Assembly: GCA_910574995.1 (NCBI GenBank)
Contig: CAJTCS010000008.1
Coordinates: 1 to 64,000, forward strand
Direction: 5' to 3'
DNA length: 64,000 nucleotides
Source of the DNA: Oscillospiraceae bacterium
Lineage (GTDB): Bacteria > Bacillota > Clostridia > Oscillospirales > Acutalibacteraceae
A program made the position numbers and the translations under genes. Positions 41,347 to 49,577 of this stretch are shown one piece after another. Numbering within the stretch: the stretch's first letter is position 1; the number at the start of each line of letters is the position of its first letter. The notes beneath the pieces were generated by a model that was given only the letters and a program-made list of their open reading frames with translations, did not search any database and was not told where the DNA came from.

Positions 41347-42042
41347 AAATGCCGATTATGGAGCTGCCGAACAGTACCTAACCTTTGAGCATGACGAGTT
41401 TACCATGAAGCCCACACTGGACGGAAACGGGCGGCTTCTCCCCCGTGACGATTACCGCATATCTTCCCTTAATTGCGGTGATGAAGATTTCGCCATAGCG
41501 TGTATGCGTTCCAATCTGAAATACGGCAAGAACCAGAAGCGGGAGGGCGTAAAGAGCCACCACTATATTATTTCCTTTGACCCCCGTGACGCACCAGACA
41601 ACGGCTTGACCGTAGACCGGGCGCAACAGTTAGGCGAGCAGTTCTGTAAAGAACATTTCCCCGGACACCAAGCCCTTGTCTGCACCCACCCGGACGGGCA
41701 TAACCACAGCGGAAATATCCATGTACATATCGTAATCAATTCCCTACGGATTGAGGAAGTACCCTTGCTGCCCTACATGGAAAGACCAGCCGACACAAGA
41801 GAGGGCTGCAAGCACCGCTGTACGGACGCAGCTATGGAATATTTCAAAGCGGAAGTCATGGAGATGTGCTACCGGGAAAACCTCTATCAGATTGACTTGC
41901 TGAACGGGAGCAAGAACCGCATTACCGAGCGTGAGTATTGGGCGAAGCGGAAAGGACAAGCCGCACTGGATAAAGAGAACGCTTCCCAAGCCGCCACAGG
42001 AGAGCCGCCCAAGCAAACCAAGTTTGAAACCGACAAGGAGAC
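41309..42042 (+). pseudogene. Relaxase of IME2, C-terminus lost by deletion
   Basis: About 245 residues keep the nuclease domain, including NADYGAAEQYLTFEHDEF and the histidine motif HPDGHNHSGNIHVHIVI. After KFETDKE the sequence jumps to the coding sequence of the recombinase end in another frame and stops at 42070. The full homologue in IME1 has 546 residues. The catalytic domain alone might still nick oriT, but the helical C-terminal part is gone. Confidence 0.85.
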
Positions 42043-42393
42043 TTCAAGCGGCTGTATGAGGACAGCGTGACCGGGCGCATATCGGACGAGCGTTTCACGG
42101 AGCTTTCGGCAGACTACGAAGCCGAGCAAAAGGAACTGAAAGAGAAAGCCGCCGCCTTGCAGAGCGAACTTTCTAAAACGCTGGAAGCCACGGCAAACGC
42201 TGAAAAGTTTATGAAAGTGGTACGCAAGTACACCAGCTTTGAGGAACTTACCCCTACCCTGTTACGGGAGTTTGTGGAGAAAATCGTAATCCACGAATCG
42301 GAAGCCCTTGACGGGAAACGCCGGGGGAAGCTCCGCAGACAGGAAATCGAAATCTATTACTCTTTTGTCGGCAAGGTAGAGTTGCCCGACTAA
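42043..42393 (+). pseudogene. Serine recombinase of IME2, C-terminal 116 residues only
   Basis: The frame reads FKRLYEDSVTGRISDERFTE and ends YYSFVGKVELPD, nearly identical to the end of the IME1 recombinase. The resolvase, recombinase and zinc-ribbon parts are deleted. It follows the relaxase remnant with no spacer, marking a single deletion of about 4.5 kb by comparison with IME1. Confidence 0.88.
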
Positions 42394-42475
42394 AGCCCGA
42401 CCCGTCCGGCAGTCAGCCGGACAGGGAACGGCAAAATTTTTTACACTTCTTTTACTTCTTTATCTCACATGAGCA

Positions 42476-42511
42476 AAAAGCCAGGGCATGAAGCAGTTCA
42501 TGGCTAATTAA
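42476..42511 (+). pseudogene. Maff2 C-terminal remnant after IME2
   Basis: Directly after the IME2 end the frame gives KSQGMKQFMAN and a stop. A complete Maff2 continues with a second transmembrane helix after KQLMAG, so the ICE2 fragment is cut off here by another rearrangement at about 42500. Confidence 0.75.
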
Positions 42512-42574
42512 AGGGAACAAAAAGAAAGGAAAAGCACAATCCAGACGGTATCAGCGGCAAGATACAAGAATAAA

Positions 42575-42603
42575 TTGTGATTACACAAGATTGGTGTTAT
42601 AAT
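42575..42603 (+). promoter_or_regulatory. Sigma-70 promoter of the XRE/TnpV operon
   Basis: TTGTGA (42575-42580), a 17-base spacer and TATAAT (42598-42603) stand 64 bases before the HTH gene. A GGGGCAGCCGCCCC hairpin lies in the leader at about 42620. Confidence 0.7.
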
Positions 42604-42666
42604 AAGAGAAAAGTTCCTGCCGGGGCAGCCGCCCCGGTGGTATGGGTAGAAAGGCAGGAAAACAAT

Positions 42667-42939
42667 ATGCACATCAGCTATAAACCACTCTGGCACACAC
42701 TGTTAGAGCGTAATATGAGAAAAGAGGATTTAAGGCTTGCCGCTGGTATGACAACAAATATGATTGCCAACATGAGTAAAGAGGGAAAGCACATCAGTAT
42801 GGATACATTAGCCCGTATCTGCGAAACGCTGAATTGTGAGATTACCGATGTGATTGAGTTAGTACCAGACGAGCCTGCTTCCACAGGAGGTAAGGAACAT
42901 GAGCGAATTGAAACCAAGAATAACGGAAAACGGAATTGA
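42667..42939 (+). CDS. XRE-like HTH regulator (Cro/CI type, HTH_26)
   Basis: A 90-residue protein whose first 65 residues form an XRE-type HTH (LWHTLLERNMRKEDLRLAAG, MDTLARICETLNCEITDVIE), followed by a polar tail. It starts at ATG 42667 behind a GGCAGGAAA site. It overlaps the TnpV gene by 41 bases. Such small regulators precede TnpV in Tn4451-type and related elements and probably control the following genes. Confidence 0.85.
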   Translation: MHISYKPLWHTLLERNMRKEDLRLAAGMTTNMIANMSKEGKHISMDTLARICETLNCEITDVIELVPDEPASTGGKEHERIETKNNGKRN

Positions 42940-43276
42940 TTATATCCTTGTTGGAGATTACTATATCCCGGATTTGAAGCTGCCGGAGGAACACCGCCCT
43001 ATCGGAAAGTACGGACGGATACACCGGGAATATTTAAGAGAAGCCCACCCAGCCAGATTGAACACATTGATACTGACCGGAGAATTGTGGACATATCTTG
43101 CAGACCTGAACGAACAGGCACAGGAACGGTTAGACACTATCATGGAACAGCTGAAAGCTACCGAGGGCGTGACAGAGGAATTAAAGCGTACCTGTCAAAT
43201 GGAATGGGTACAACGATGTAATAACATCCATAACCAGGCAGAAGAAATTGTTTTGCATGAGATGATTTATTCATAA
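42899..43276 (+). CDS. tnpV: TnpV family transposon-encoded protein
   Basis: A 125-residue protein with the TnpV pattern: PRITENGIDYILVGDYYIPD, GKYGRIHREYLREAHPARLN, then an amphipathic helical end (LADLNEQAQERLDTIMEQL). TnpV is encoded by Tn4451/Tn4453 and relatives, with no proven function. ATG 42899 has GGAGG in the end of the HTH gene. No recombinase belonging to it follows, so this is a fragment of an element. Confidence 0.82.
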   Translation: MSELKPRITENGIDYILVGDYYIPDLKLPEEHRPIGKYGRIHREYLREAHPARLNTLILTGELWTYLADLNEQAQERLDTIMEQLKATEGVTEELKRTCQMEWVQRCNNIHNQAEEIVLHEMIYS

Positions 43277-43325
43277 CGGTGTGGTAGAATGATTATGTAA
43301 ATAAATTTGATTTGGGGTGATAAAT

Positions 43326-43742
43326 ATGAAGGTATTAGTTAGTGCCTGTATTATGGGAACAAACTGTAAATATAACGGAAAAAACAATAAAAATTTAGCA
43401 GTTATCAATTTCTTAAAGGATAAAGAAGTTATTTCTATTTGCCCAGAAATATTAGCTGGCATGAAAATTCCTAGACCTTGTGCAGAAATTGTGAATGGGA
43501 TTGTAGTAGATGAAAATGGAAATGATGTTAATTCTGAATATAATAAAGCAGTGTCAATGGCATTATCAAAAATTCAAAATGAAGATATTGATTTGGTTAT
43601 ATTACAATCCAGAAGTCCTACTTGTGGTGTAAATCAAATATACGATGGTAGCTTTACTGGAAAACTAATTTCTGGAATGGGATTTTTTGCGAAGGCATTA
43701 AAGCAAAGAGGATATAATGTTATTGATGTTGAAGAAGTTTAA
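43326..43742 (+). CDS. DUF523 family protein
   Basis: A 138-residue AT-rich gene product. It has the DUF523 cysteines and loops: LVSACIMGTNCKYNGKNNKN near the start, CPEILAGMKIPRPCAEI, and LQSRSPTCGVNQIYDGSFTG. DUF523 proteins are small cytosolic proteins of unknown function with a proposed role near thiouridine or desulfidase-like chemistry; nothing here decides it. ATG 43326 has a GGGGTGA site. The AT content differs from TnpV before it, so it is cargo. Confidence 0.85.
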   Translation: MKVLVSACIMGTNCKYNGKNNKNLAVINFLKDKEVISICPEILAGMKIPRPCAEIVNGIVVDENGNDVNSEYNKAVSMALSKIQNEDIDLVILQSRSPTCGVNQIYDGSFTGKLISGMGFFAKALKQRGYNVIDVEEV

Positions 43743-43781
43743 GTTTGTCACTTTGAAATTTTAATTGAATAACCACAGCAT

Positions 43782-43829
43782 AAACCGCTGCTACATGGGA
43801 GCCAACAAACCATGCAACAGCGGTTTTTT
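43782..43829. terminator. Terminator between convergent DUF523 and XRE genes
   Basis: AAACCGCTG (43782-43790) pairs with CAGCGGTTT (43818-43826), with inner ACATGG/CCATG-type pairing, then a T run on the plus strand. Confidence 0.7.
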
Positions 43830-43831
43830 CT

Positions 43832-44638
43832 TTACCGTTTTTTCCTCTGGCTGATAGGTGTTCCCATTTTCTTTGATTTTTTGAGAATCCGAATCAGCCA
43901 GCGAAATTCTTCGTCTGACAGATTTTTATAGTTGATACCGAGCTGCTTGCAGTAAAGAACAACCAGCTTTTCATCCCGGCTGCCCTTGAAATTTTCGACC
44001 GCTTCCAGATTTTCTTTCAGTTCATCGGCAACGGTGGTCTGGGGAGCACTTTCGCTGTCTTTTTTGTGAGCTTCCCGAATATCCCGGATAATGAGGTTGA
44101 GGTCATCCAGAACCATGTGACTGAAATATTCATCATCGCTGATATGGGCGGCTTGCAGCACTTTCAAATGCGGGTCATCTTCGCCGGGGCGATACCGTTC
44201 AATGATTTCATGCCGGACGGTATCGACAAGAGCGTTGAGATTTTGAATCTGCATGGTGGCAATCCCATCCACATAAATCTCAATGTCCGCAAGAAACTTG
44301 ATAAAGTCCTTATGGGTGGCAAGTTCGCAGAGCAGGCGGTTGTTAATCCGACCGCTTTTCAGAAGTGCCACCATTTCATCATTCAAATGCAGCTCCGTTA
44401 GTGGCGTGTTGATCTGCTCCCGGTTCTCTGTCCGGCACAGTAGATAATCAACGGAAACCCCATAGAAGTCTGCCAGCGTGATAAGGTTGCCATGATTGAT
44501 TTCCTTATAATCTTCTTTTTCATAATTTCCAAGAGCTGATTTGGAAATGCCCGGCAGCTTTGATAATTCTTCCAGATTTAAGCCTTTGTCCTTGCGGAGT
44601 TCCCAAAGGCGTTCCTGTATGCTTGTTGCTCCTTTCAT
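43832..44638 (-). CDS. XRE family regulator with long C-terminal domain
   Basis: A 268-residue protein. Residues 5-70 are an XRE HTH (IQERLWELRKDKGLNLEELS, LPGISKSALGNYEKEDYKEI) and the remainder is a helical domain (DKLVVLYCKQ-like region near GSRDEKLVVLYCKQLGINYK) of a type common at the start of clostridial mobile elements. It starts at ATG 44638. It is transcribed divergently from the plasmid-like genes at 45122 and could repress them. The intergenic region between them is long and structured. Confidence 0.82.
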   Translation of the reverse strand: MKGATSIQERLWELRKDKGLNLEELSKLPGISKSALGNYEKEDYKEINHGNLITLADFYGVSVDYLLCRTENREQINTPLTELHLNDEMVALLKSGRINNRLLCELATHKDFIKFLADIEIYVDGIATMQIQNLNALVDTVRHEIIERYRPGEDDPHLKVLQAAHISDDEYFSHMVLDDLNLIIRDIREAHKKDSESAPQTTVADELKENLEAVENFKGSRDEKLVVLYCKQLGINYKNLSDEEFRWLIRILKKSKKMGTPISQRKKR

Positions 44639-45121
44639 GGGCGCACGCTCCTTTCCGGCGGTTTGATTGCTGCCGCTTATCTGGATTATATCACACTTTC
44701 CGCAATCGTGGAAATTTCCGCTTTTTACCCCTAATTCCTACTTTGTGGACATACGGCACAGGGCACAAAAATGTTCTATGATACAGGTAGTTCATCGATG
44801 GATTATTCCAATCGAATGACCAGCCTGTGTGGGATATGCTTCCCCGGCGATGTAGCGCCATGACTTTTGGCAGGGATGTGGAGGAACCCTGACCGAAACG
44901 AGCGTACCAAAGGGAGCGATACGCCGCTGTGAGATTCAGGGGAGGAACGACACCGGGGAGAACTGGCGGACTGACACCGAAATGATACCGAAACACGACA
45001 ATCTGATAGGGGGATAGTCTACCCTGTCGCTGATACTTCGGGAGATTTTAGGCGGCTCTATGACCGTAATTTTGCCGAAAATCGCCCCGAAACTATACAC
45101 GAAAACGGGAGGAAGCGCAAT
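44639..45121. other. Divergent intergenic region, possible origin or control region
   Basis: About 480 bases with no convincing gene lie between divergent XRE and small-ORF genes. Short words like ACCGAAA recur (about 44892, 44972, 44986, and CCCGAAAC near 45090), which could be iteron-like or regulatory, but spacing is irregular. A good GGGAGG site for the 45122 gene closes the region. Confidence 0.35.
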
Positions 45122-45310
45122 ATGCCGAGAATGAGCAAAAAGAGGAAGCATGAGCTTTCCTTTTACCTCAATGACCGGGGGCGTGTCACTTACAACGAAT
45201 TATGCCGGAAATGCCAGCATGGGTGCAGGCAGAGCTTCCGGGCGGTTGTGGTTGACTGCCCCCGTTATTTATCCAAACGAGCCAAGAAAAAGGAGGAACA
45301 CACCGAATGA
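45122..45310 (+). CDS. Small basic Cys-containing protein of a mobilizable element
   Basis: A 62-residue basic protein (MPRMSKKRKHELSFYLNDRG, CRKCQHGCRQSF, CPRYLSKRAKKKEE) with a CxxCxxxC cluster that could bind zinc. It starts at ATG 45122 with GGGAGG and overlaps the next gene by 4 bases. Small proteins of this kind open the replication/mobilization operon of Clostridia elements with MOBQ relaxases. Not assigned to a family. Confidence 0.65.
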   Translation: MPRMSKKRKHELSFYLNDRGRVTYNELCRKCQHGCRQSFRAVVVDCPRYLSKRAKKKEEHTE

Positions 45311-45648
45311 ATTTTGAATTTATGACGATAGACACACCATTGCCGCCCTGTATGCCATTTCCCAGAGCGTTGACAGGATTTCCAGTCAGCAGCACCGCAA
45401 AGGTCATGTACTGCCGGATGCTGGACGCTATGCTATCCAAAGGGCAGGAGGACGAGAACGGAATCCTGTTTGTCTGCTTCCCTGTCACAGCCATTGCCAC
45501 TGTCCTGTCCCGCAGCCCCATGACGGTCAAGCGTTCTCTGAATGAACTGGAAACCGCCGGACTTATCATGCGGGTGCGTCAGGGCGTGGGAGAACCAAAC
45601 CGGATTTATGTGCTGATACCGGGAAAGGAGGACGCTGCCCTTGCCTGA
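45307..45648 (+). CDS. Winged-helix replication-initiator-like protein
   Basis: A 113-residue protein with the initiator-type winged helix: FPVSSTAKVMYCRMLDAMLS, VTAIATVLSRSPMTVKRSLN, ELETAGLIMRVRQG. It resembles the N-terminal domain of RepA/replisome-organizer proteins without the C-terminal part, so it could be a short initiator or a transcription regulator. It overlaps both neighbours (4 and 8 bases), implying one operon. ATG 45307. Confidence 0.65.
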   Translation: MNFEFMTIDTPLPPCMPFPRALTGFPVSSTAKVMYCRMLDAMLSKGQEDENGILFVCFPVTAIATVLSRSPMTVKRSLNELETAGLIMRVRQGVGEPNRIYVLIPGKEDAALA

Positions 45649-45928
45649 TACCTCAAAGCTGGAAAAGCTCAACCGGGAGCTGGAAAAAAGCGAAAAGAAA
45701 CTGCGGAAAGCCATCAATGATGAAAAGGCATTGCAGCACCAGTTAAAGCAGCTTACCCGAAAGGAACGGACACACCGGCTCTGTACTCGTGGCGGCATGC
45801 TGGAAAGTTATCTGCAAGAGCCGGAACGCCTGACCGATGATGATGTCATGCTGTTGTTGAAACTCATTTTTCACAGGCAGGACACGCAGGAACTATTGAA
45901 AAAACTTCTGGAACGAGAGAAGCCGTAA
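45641..45928 (+). CDS. DUF3847 family protein
   Basis: A 95-residue protein. A charged coiled coil (LEKLNRELEKSEKKLRKAIN, EKALQHQLKQLTRKERTHR) is followed by TRGGMLESYLQEPE and a helical end. This is the DUF3847 pattern of mobilizable elements, encoded upstream of MobA/MobL relaxases; it may be a MobC-like accessory protein. The start (TTG 45641) overlaps the preceding gene by 8 bases and has GGAGG. Confidence 0.8.
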   Translation: MPDTSKLEKLNRELEKSEKKLRKAINDEKALQHQLKQLTRKERTHRLCTRGGMLESYLQEPERLTDDDVMLLLKLIFHRQDTQELLKKLLEREKP

Positions 45929-45930
45929 AC

Positions 45931-45984
45931 CCCTTAGTTTACTAAGGGCGCAATTATACACCACCCAGAGGTTGGTGCATTGCG
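45931..45984. other. Candidate oriT with hairpins (MOBQ-like nic motif)
   Basis: A perfect hairpin CCCTTAG-TTTA-CTAAGGG (45931-45948) is followed by nested stems CGCAAT...ATTGCG and CACCA...TGGTG (45949-45984). On the minus strand TTGCGCCCTTAG resembles the nic region TAAGTGCGCCCT of MOBQ plasmids. A broken MobA/MobL relaxase follows at 47288. The assignment is inference from this similarity and position. Confidence 0.5.
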
Positions 45985-46231
45985 TTCTCCGAAGGCTCCT
46001 CGCCGGAGGGCTGTGATTTTCCGCAGTCAAGGTCTGCTCCAAATCAAACAGGGGACGCTACGCTTCCCCTGCGCTGGCTGCCGCCAGCTACCCTTTTGTG
46101 GACTTGCCATCTGGGGACACCTTGCAATGCAAGCTGTTCCCAGCCGACAAGTTTCATAAAATATGCTATCTTTTCAGGAGGTAATGAAGTATAATGAAAG
46201 CAGTAATAAATTTAGAAATTGAGGTAAAGTT

Positions 46232-46552
46232 ATGGCATCCAGCAAAGAATATTTAGAATTTATTTTAGGTCAGTTATCTGGCTTGAATGAAATTACCTAT
46301 CGAGCTATGATGGGCGAATTTGTCATTTATTATCGTGGTAAGATTGTAGGCGGTATCTATGATGATAGATTACTTGTTAAACCAGTAAAATCAGCAATAA
46401 GTTATATGCCAACGGTTTCGTATGAGTTACCTTACGAGGGAGCAAAAGAAATGTTGTTGGTAGATGAAGTTGATAATAAAGAGTTTTTGACAGGATTGTT
46501 TAATGCTATGTATGAGGAATTGCCTACCCCTAAATCGAAAAAGAAGAAATAA
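46232..46552 (+). CDS. TfoX N-terminal domain protein
   Basis: A 106-residue AT-rich gene product with the TfoX_N pattern: EFILGQLSGLNEITYRAMMG, EFVIYYRGKIVGGIYDDRLL, then SYELPYEGAKEMLLVDEVDN. Stand-alone TfoX_N proteins are widespread in Firmicutes with unknown function. The start is ATG 46232 after GAGGTAAAG; a TATAAT box lies at about 46189. It sits with an LspA-like gene between the candidate oriT and the relaxase, where the element should be continuous, so this pair is an insertion or cargo. Confidence 0.82.
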   Translation: MASSKEYLEFILGQLSGLNEITYRAMMGEFVIYYRGKIVGGIYDDRLLVKPVKSAISYMPTVSYELPYEGAKEMLLVDEVDNKEFLTGLFNAMYEELPTPKSKKKK

Positions 46553-46583
46553 TAAAATAATAATTTGAGAGGAAGTGTTACTG

Positions 46584-47102
46584 ATGGAAAAGTTTAAGCC
46601 GTTTATTATACCTGTGGCATTATTGGTTTTAATTGACCAGACGGTTAAAATAGTAATTTCAAAAGTATTTATGAAATGCGAATTTGATATAATAGCCAAA
46701 GTTTTAAGATTTAATCCAGAACTAAATACTCGTTTATCTTATGCTGGAAATTTCTTCGAATTATTATCAAGTCCGTTTGTTACCATTTTATTGAATGTGT
46801 TTGTTTTGTTCCTCTTTTTTTCAGGATATATGCTATATCAGGCAAAAAGAGCACATATAAGTTTTTGGGTAAAAATAATAATGATTTGTGGCATATCGGG
46901 ATGTTTATGTAGCTTGATTGATAAGCTGTTTTGGGGTGGAAGTTTAGATTTTTTGCAGATACCTACCCTTTTTATTTTTGATTTGAAAGACTGCTATCTT
47001 ACAGTTGCAGAAGTTATATTTGTTGCTATTGGAATTTTGAATAGCAAAGAAATATCGGTTAAAGAGTATTTACATTTTTGTTGTAACAAATTTAGCTTGT
47101 AA
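46584..47102 (+). CDS. Signal peptidase II-like protein (LspA family)
   Basis: A 172-residue protein with four predicted membrane helices. It has the LspA pattern: VLIDQTVKIVI in helix 1, FNPELNTRLSYAGNFFE, and the two catalytic aspartates in SLIDKLFWGGSLDFLQ and FDLKDCYLTVAEV. LspA cleaves lipoprotein signal peptides and is the globomycin target. This is an extra copy on a mobile region with AT-rich composition, distinct from a housekeeping gene. It might support a cargo lipoprotein or give resistance to an LspA inhibitor; both are inference. Confidence 0.8.
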   Translation: MEKFKPFIIPVALLVLIDQTVKIVISKVFMKCEFDIIAKVLRFNPELNTRLSYAGNFFELLSSPFVTILLNVFVLFLFFSGYMLYQAKRAHISFWVKIIMICGISGCLCSLIDKLFWGGSLDFLQIPTLFIFDLKDCYLTVAEVIFVAIGILNSKEISVKEYLHFCCNKFSL

Positions 47103-47167
47103 ACTTCTGGTTTATTATTTCTTATACATCGGGTCAACTTGCCCCGAACTTTTACAACTAAATACCC

Positions 47168-47225
47168 GCCGCCCACACAGCGGCACACCGAGCAGGAAAT
47201 CTGAAAAGGTCTCCTGCTTTTTTTC
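47168..47225 (+). terminator. Conserved hairpin pair ending in a T-run terminator, third copy
   Basis: GCCGCC...GCGGC, then ACACC, then stem AGCAGGA/TCCTGCT and a T run. Same order and wording as 25581-25639 and 40483-40541, again upstream of a relaxase gene. Base changes in the stem (CAGGAAA to AGCAGGA) keep pairing. Confidence 0.7.
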
Positions 47226-47287
47226 TGCCCCAAATGAGGTGGTAAAACGCCACCCCATCCACCAATTACCGAAAGGAGGGACACGAA

Positions 47288-47497
47288 ATGCCCTGTCCAC
47301 ACAACGAAATCACGATTGTTCAGCGCAGCCAGCGGCAGTCTGCGGTTGCCGCCGCTGCTTACCAGAGTGGCGAAAAGCTGTTCTGTGAATACGACCAGCA
47401 AGTGAAGCACTACCCAGAAAAGCGTGGTATCGTCCACAATGAAATCCTGCTCCCGGCAAATGCCCCACAGGAATATGCAGACCGCAATACCTTATAG
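47288..47497 (+). pseudogene. MobA/MobL (MOBQ) relaxase, N-terminal fragment
   Basis: The frame reads MPCPHNEITIVQRSQRQSAV, AAAAYQSGEKL and HYPEKRGIVHNEILLPANAP, the classic N-terminus of MobA/MobL relaxases, and stops after EYADRNTL. Family members continue for several hundred residues. At about 47490 the sequence switches to an ABC permease frame, so a deletion removed the rest. ATG 47288 has a GAAAGGAGG site. Confidence 0.88.
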
Positions 47498-47844
47498 ATG
47501 CTGGCCTCTTGTATCTGGTGAGCGGACTTCTAATCCCCATAGCCATGCTTCCGATTGTGTTTCTTGCCACGCTGTCAAAAGGATATATCCTGCCTATTGG
47601 CGCAACGCTGCTTTATCTGGTTCCCGTAGTCATTGCTCCGGCCCATTTTATGGGAATACACCCGCTGGCAAGCGTGATGGGAATTTACTCTCACATTTCC
47701 GAAGCAACCGCAGCTATGGTAGAAATCCTGATGCAAGGCGTTTTGCCGGACACTTCACCGTTTATTTGTGCCGGTTCGCTGCTCCTGATCGGCGTCGCAT
47801 CTGCTGCTGCATCCGTAATGGCTCTAAAAAAGCAATCTTACTGA
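47493..47844 (+). pseudogene. Lantibiotic-immunity ABC permease, C-terminal fragment
   Basis: The frame gives YLVSGLLIPIAMLPIVFLA, SKGYILPIGATLLYLVPVV and ends MALKKQSY. It matches the last 115 residues of a MutE/SpaE-type ABC-2 permease such as the intact ones encoded at 48834 and 49578. The N-terminal half was lost in the same junction that cut the relaxase. It may be expressed as a short membrane fragment. Confidence 0.8.
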
Positions 47845-47917
47845 AAGAAAAGACCTATGAGCCTTTACAACTATATTGTTGGAAAAATGAAACATAGTAA
47901 GAAAGTGAGGCATCTCT

Positions 47918-48841
47918 ATGAGCGATTTTGTAATTAAAACCAAAAAGCTGACGAAAATTTACGGGGAGCAAACCGCTGTCAACTCCGTGGATATTCATGT
48001 GAAGCCGGGCCGAATTTACGGGCTTTTGGGGCGAAATGGAGCCGGTAAAACCACCATTATGAAAATGATTTTGGGCCTTACGCCGATCACTTCCGGCGAA
48101 GTGGATGTGTTCAGCCAGAACATCAAAGGCCACGAGAAGCGCATTTATCCCCGCATTGGGGCCATTATCGAAACTCCTGGATTTTATCCCAACCTGACCG
48201 GCACAGAAAATCTTGAAATCTTTGCGAAGCTGCGCGGGACACCCCGGCCCAATGCCGTCAAGAAAGCACTGGAAGTTGTGGGGCTTCCTTATCGGGACAA
48301 AAAGCTGTTCAGCAAGTATTCTCTCGGTATGAAGCAGCGCCTCGGCATTGCTAATGTCATCCTGCATGACCCGGAGCTTTTGATACTCGACGAACCGACC
48401 AATGGGCTTGACCCCATCGGCATTGCCGAAGTACGAAACTTTATCAAGGGTTTAAGCGCGGAGCGCGGTAAAACTATTCTGATTTCCAGCCACATCCTTT
48501 CTGAAATCGCACTTCTGGCGGACGATATTGGCATCATCGACCACGGCGTACTGTTGGAAGAAAACAGCATGGAGGATTTGGAAAAGAAAAATCGGAAATA
48601 CATCCAGCTTCAGGTTTCGGATGTCCACAAAACCTCTTTGATTTTGGAACAGCAGTTCCGTGTGACTGATTATGCGGTGCAGGACGAACATAACCTGCGG
48701 CTCTATGATACCGCACTGGATATGGCAGCAATCAACAAGGCTCTTGTGGTGCAGGACGTGGCTGTTATCAGCTCCCAAATCTGCAATGATACCCTTGAGG
48801 ATTATTTCAAGCAGATTACGGGAGGAGAGGGCATTGCTTAA
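47918..48841 (+). CDS. ABC transporter ATP-binding protein (lantibiotic immunity, BcrA/MutF type)
   Basis: A 307-residue ATPase with Walker A LLGRNGAGKTT (residues 37-46), signature YSLGMKQRLG, Walker B LLILDEPTNGLDP and the H-loop ISSHILSE. The length with a C-terminal extension is typical of BcrA/SpaF/MutF ATPases that pump peptide antibiotics out of the membrane. ATG 47918 has a GAAAGTGAGG site. It overlaps the first permease gene by 8 bases, forming a FEG-type operon. Confidence 0.92.
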   Translation: MSDFVIKTKKLTKIYGEQTAVNSVDIHVKPGRIYGLLGRNGAGKTTIMKMILGLTPITSGEVDVFSQNIKGHEKRIYPRIGAIIETPGFYPNLTGTENLEIFAKLRGTPRPNAVKKALEVVGLPYRDKKLFSKYSLGMKQRLGIANVILHDPELLILDEPTNGLDPIGIAEVRNFIKGLSAERGKTILISSHILSEIALLADDIGIIDHGVLLEENSMEDLEKKNRKYIQLQVSDVHKTSLILEQQFRVTDYAVQDEHNLRLYDTALDMAAINKALVVQDVAVISSQICNDTLEDYFKQITGGEGIA

Positions 48842-49565
48842 ACTGATACAGGTTGAATTTCTAAAGCTGCGTCGGAGAAAGTTTATCTGGCTCATGCTGC
48901 TGGCGGCGCTCTTTATGCCTCTTGCCGCTGTGTTCTACTTTGCAAATATCAAGGGAACCGGCGTGGAACCCATCGAGTTCTACAAGTGGACGGCGTTTAG
49001 CTATACCCCGTGGATTATCCTGCCGGTGGTGCTGGGGATGCTTTGTACCATGCTGATGTATAACGAAAACCAGTATGATATACTTAAACAACTCTGGATT
49101 GTGCCGGTCAATAAAGTGGCGTACTTTTTCAGCAAATTCGTTGTGGTGCTGACATACTCGATCTGCTTTATGCTGATTATTGCAGCCGCGTCCATTCTTA
49201 CCGGCGTACTGCCTGGCTATATCACCTTTGACAGCGCAAGCACCCTTTATCTTCTGCGAAAGTGCATGGAAATCTCCCTGCTGACCGCTTTTGCGGTGTT
49301 GCCGGTGCTGGCGGTTGCTGCGGTGCAAAAGGGCTATATTCTTCCCGTCTGTTTGACGCTGGTTTATACATTTCTTGGCTTTATCCTCTTAATGGTAAAT
49401 ATGTACCTGCATCCGCTCTCCAGCATGACAGCCATTGTTATGCGGGATATTCCAGGTGTCGTGATTACCCAGCCGCTTAATATTCCGGGGGCGTTCCTTT
49501 GCATAGGTGTGTGGAGCGTAGCTTCTGTAATGCTGGCCGGGGCTGTTTTGAAAAAGAGAAAGTGA
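48834..49565 (+). CDS. Lantibiotic-immunity ABC-2 permease (MutE/EpiE type)
   Basis: A 243-residue membrane protein starting at TTG 48834 (GGAGGAGAGG site). It begins LKLIQVEFLKLRRRKFIWLM and has six helices (for example VLTYSICFMLIIAAASIL, AFAVLPVLAVAAVQKGYI). This is the permease type of BcrB/MutE immunity transporters. It works with the ATPase before it and the second permease after it. The specific antimicrobial peptide cannot be inferred. Confidence 0.88.
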   Translation: MLKLIQVEFLKLRRRKFIWLMLLAALFMPLAAVFYFANIKGTGVEPIEFYKWTAFSYTPWIILPVVLGMLCTMLMYNENQYDILKQLWIVPVNKVAYFFSKFVVVLTYSICFMLIIAAASILTGVLPGYITFDSASTLYLLRKCMEISLLTAFAVLPVLAVAAVQKGYILPVCLTLVYTFLGFILLMVNMYLHPLSSMTAIVMRDIPGVVITQPLNIPGAFLCIGVWSVASVMLAGAVLKKRK

Positions 49566-49577
49566 GGTGCATCTGAA

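Larger units (their letters stand above)
37265..42475 (+). mobile_element. IME2: internally deleted sister of IME1 in a second Maff2 gene
   Basis: The ends TGCTCATGT (37265-37273) and ACATGAGCA (42467-42475) are identical to those of IME1, and removing the 5,211 bases restores Maff2 (GGT GCC AAA AGC CAG). It keeps the palindrome, sigma-like, HTH and MobC genes, but a deletion fuses the relaxase (after about 245 codons) to the last 117 codons of the recombinase, at about 42042. The Cys-rich, replisome-organizer, DnaC-like, TnpW and most of the recombinase genes are gone. The cargo slot holds BlaI and M56 genes. It can move only with help from a partner such as IME1. Confidence 0.88.
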
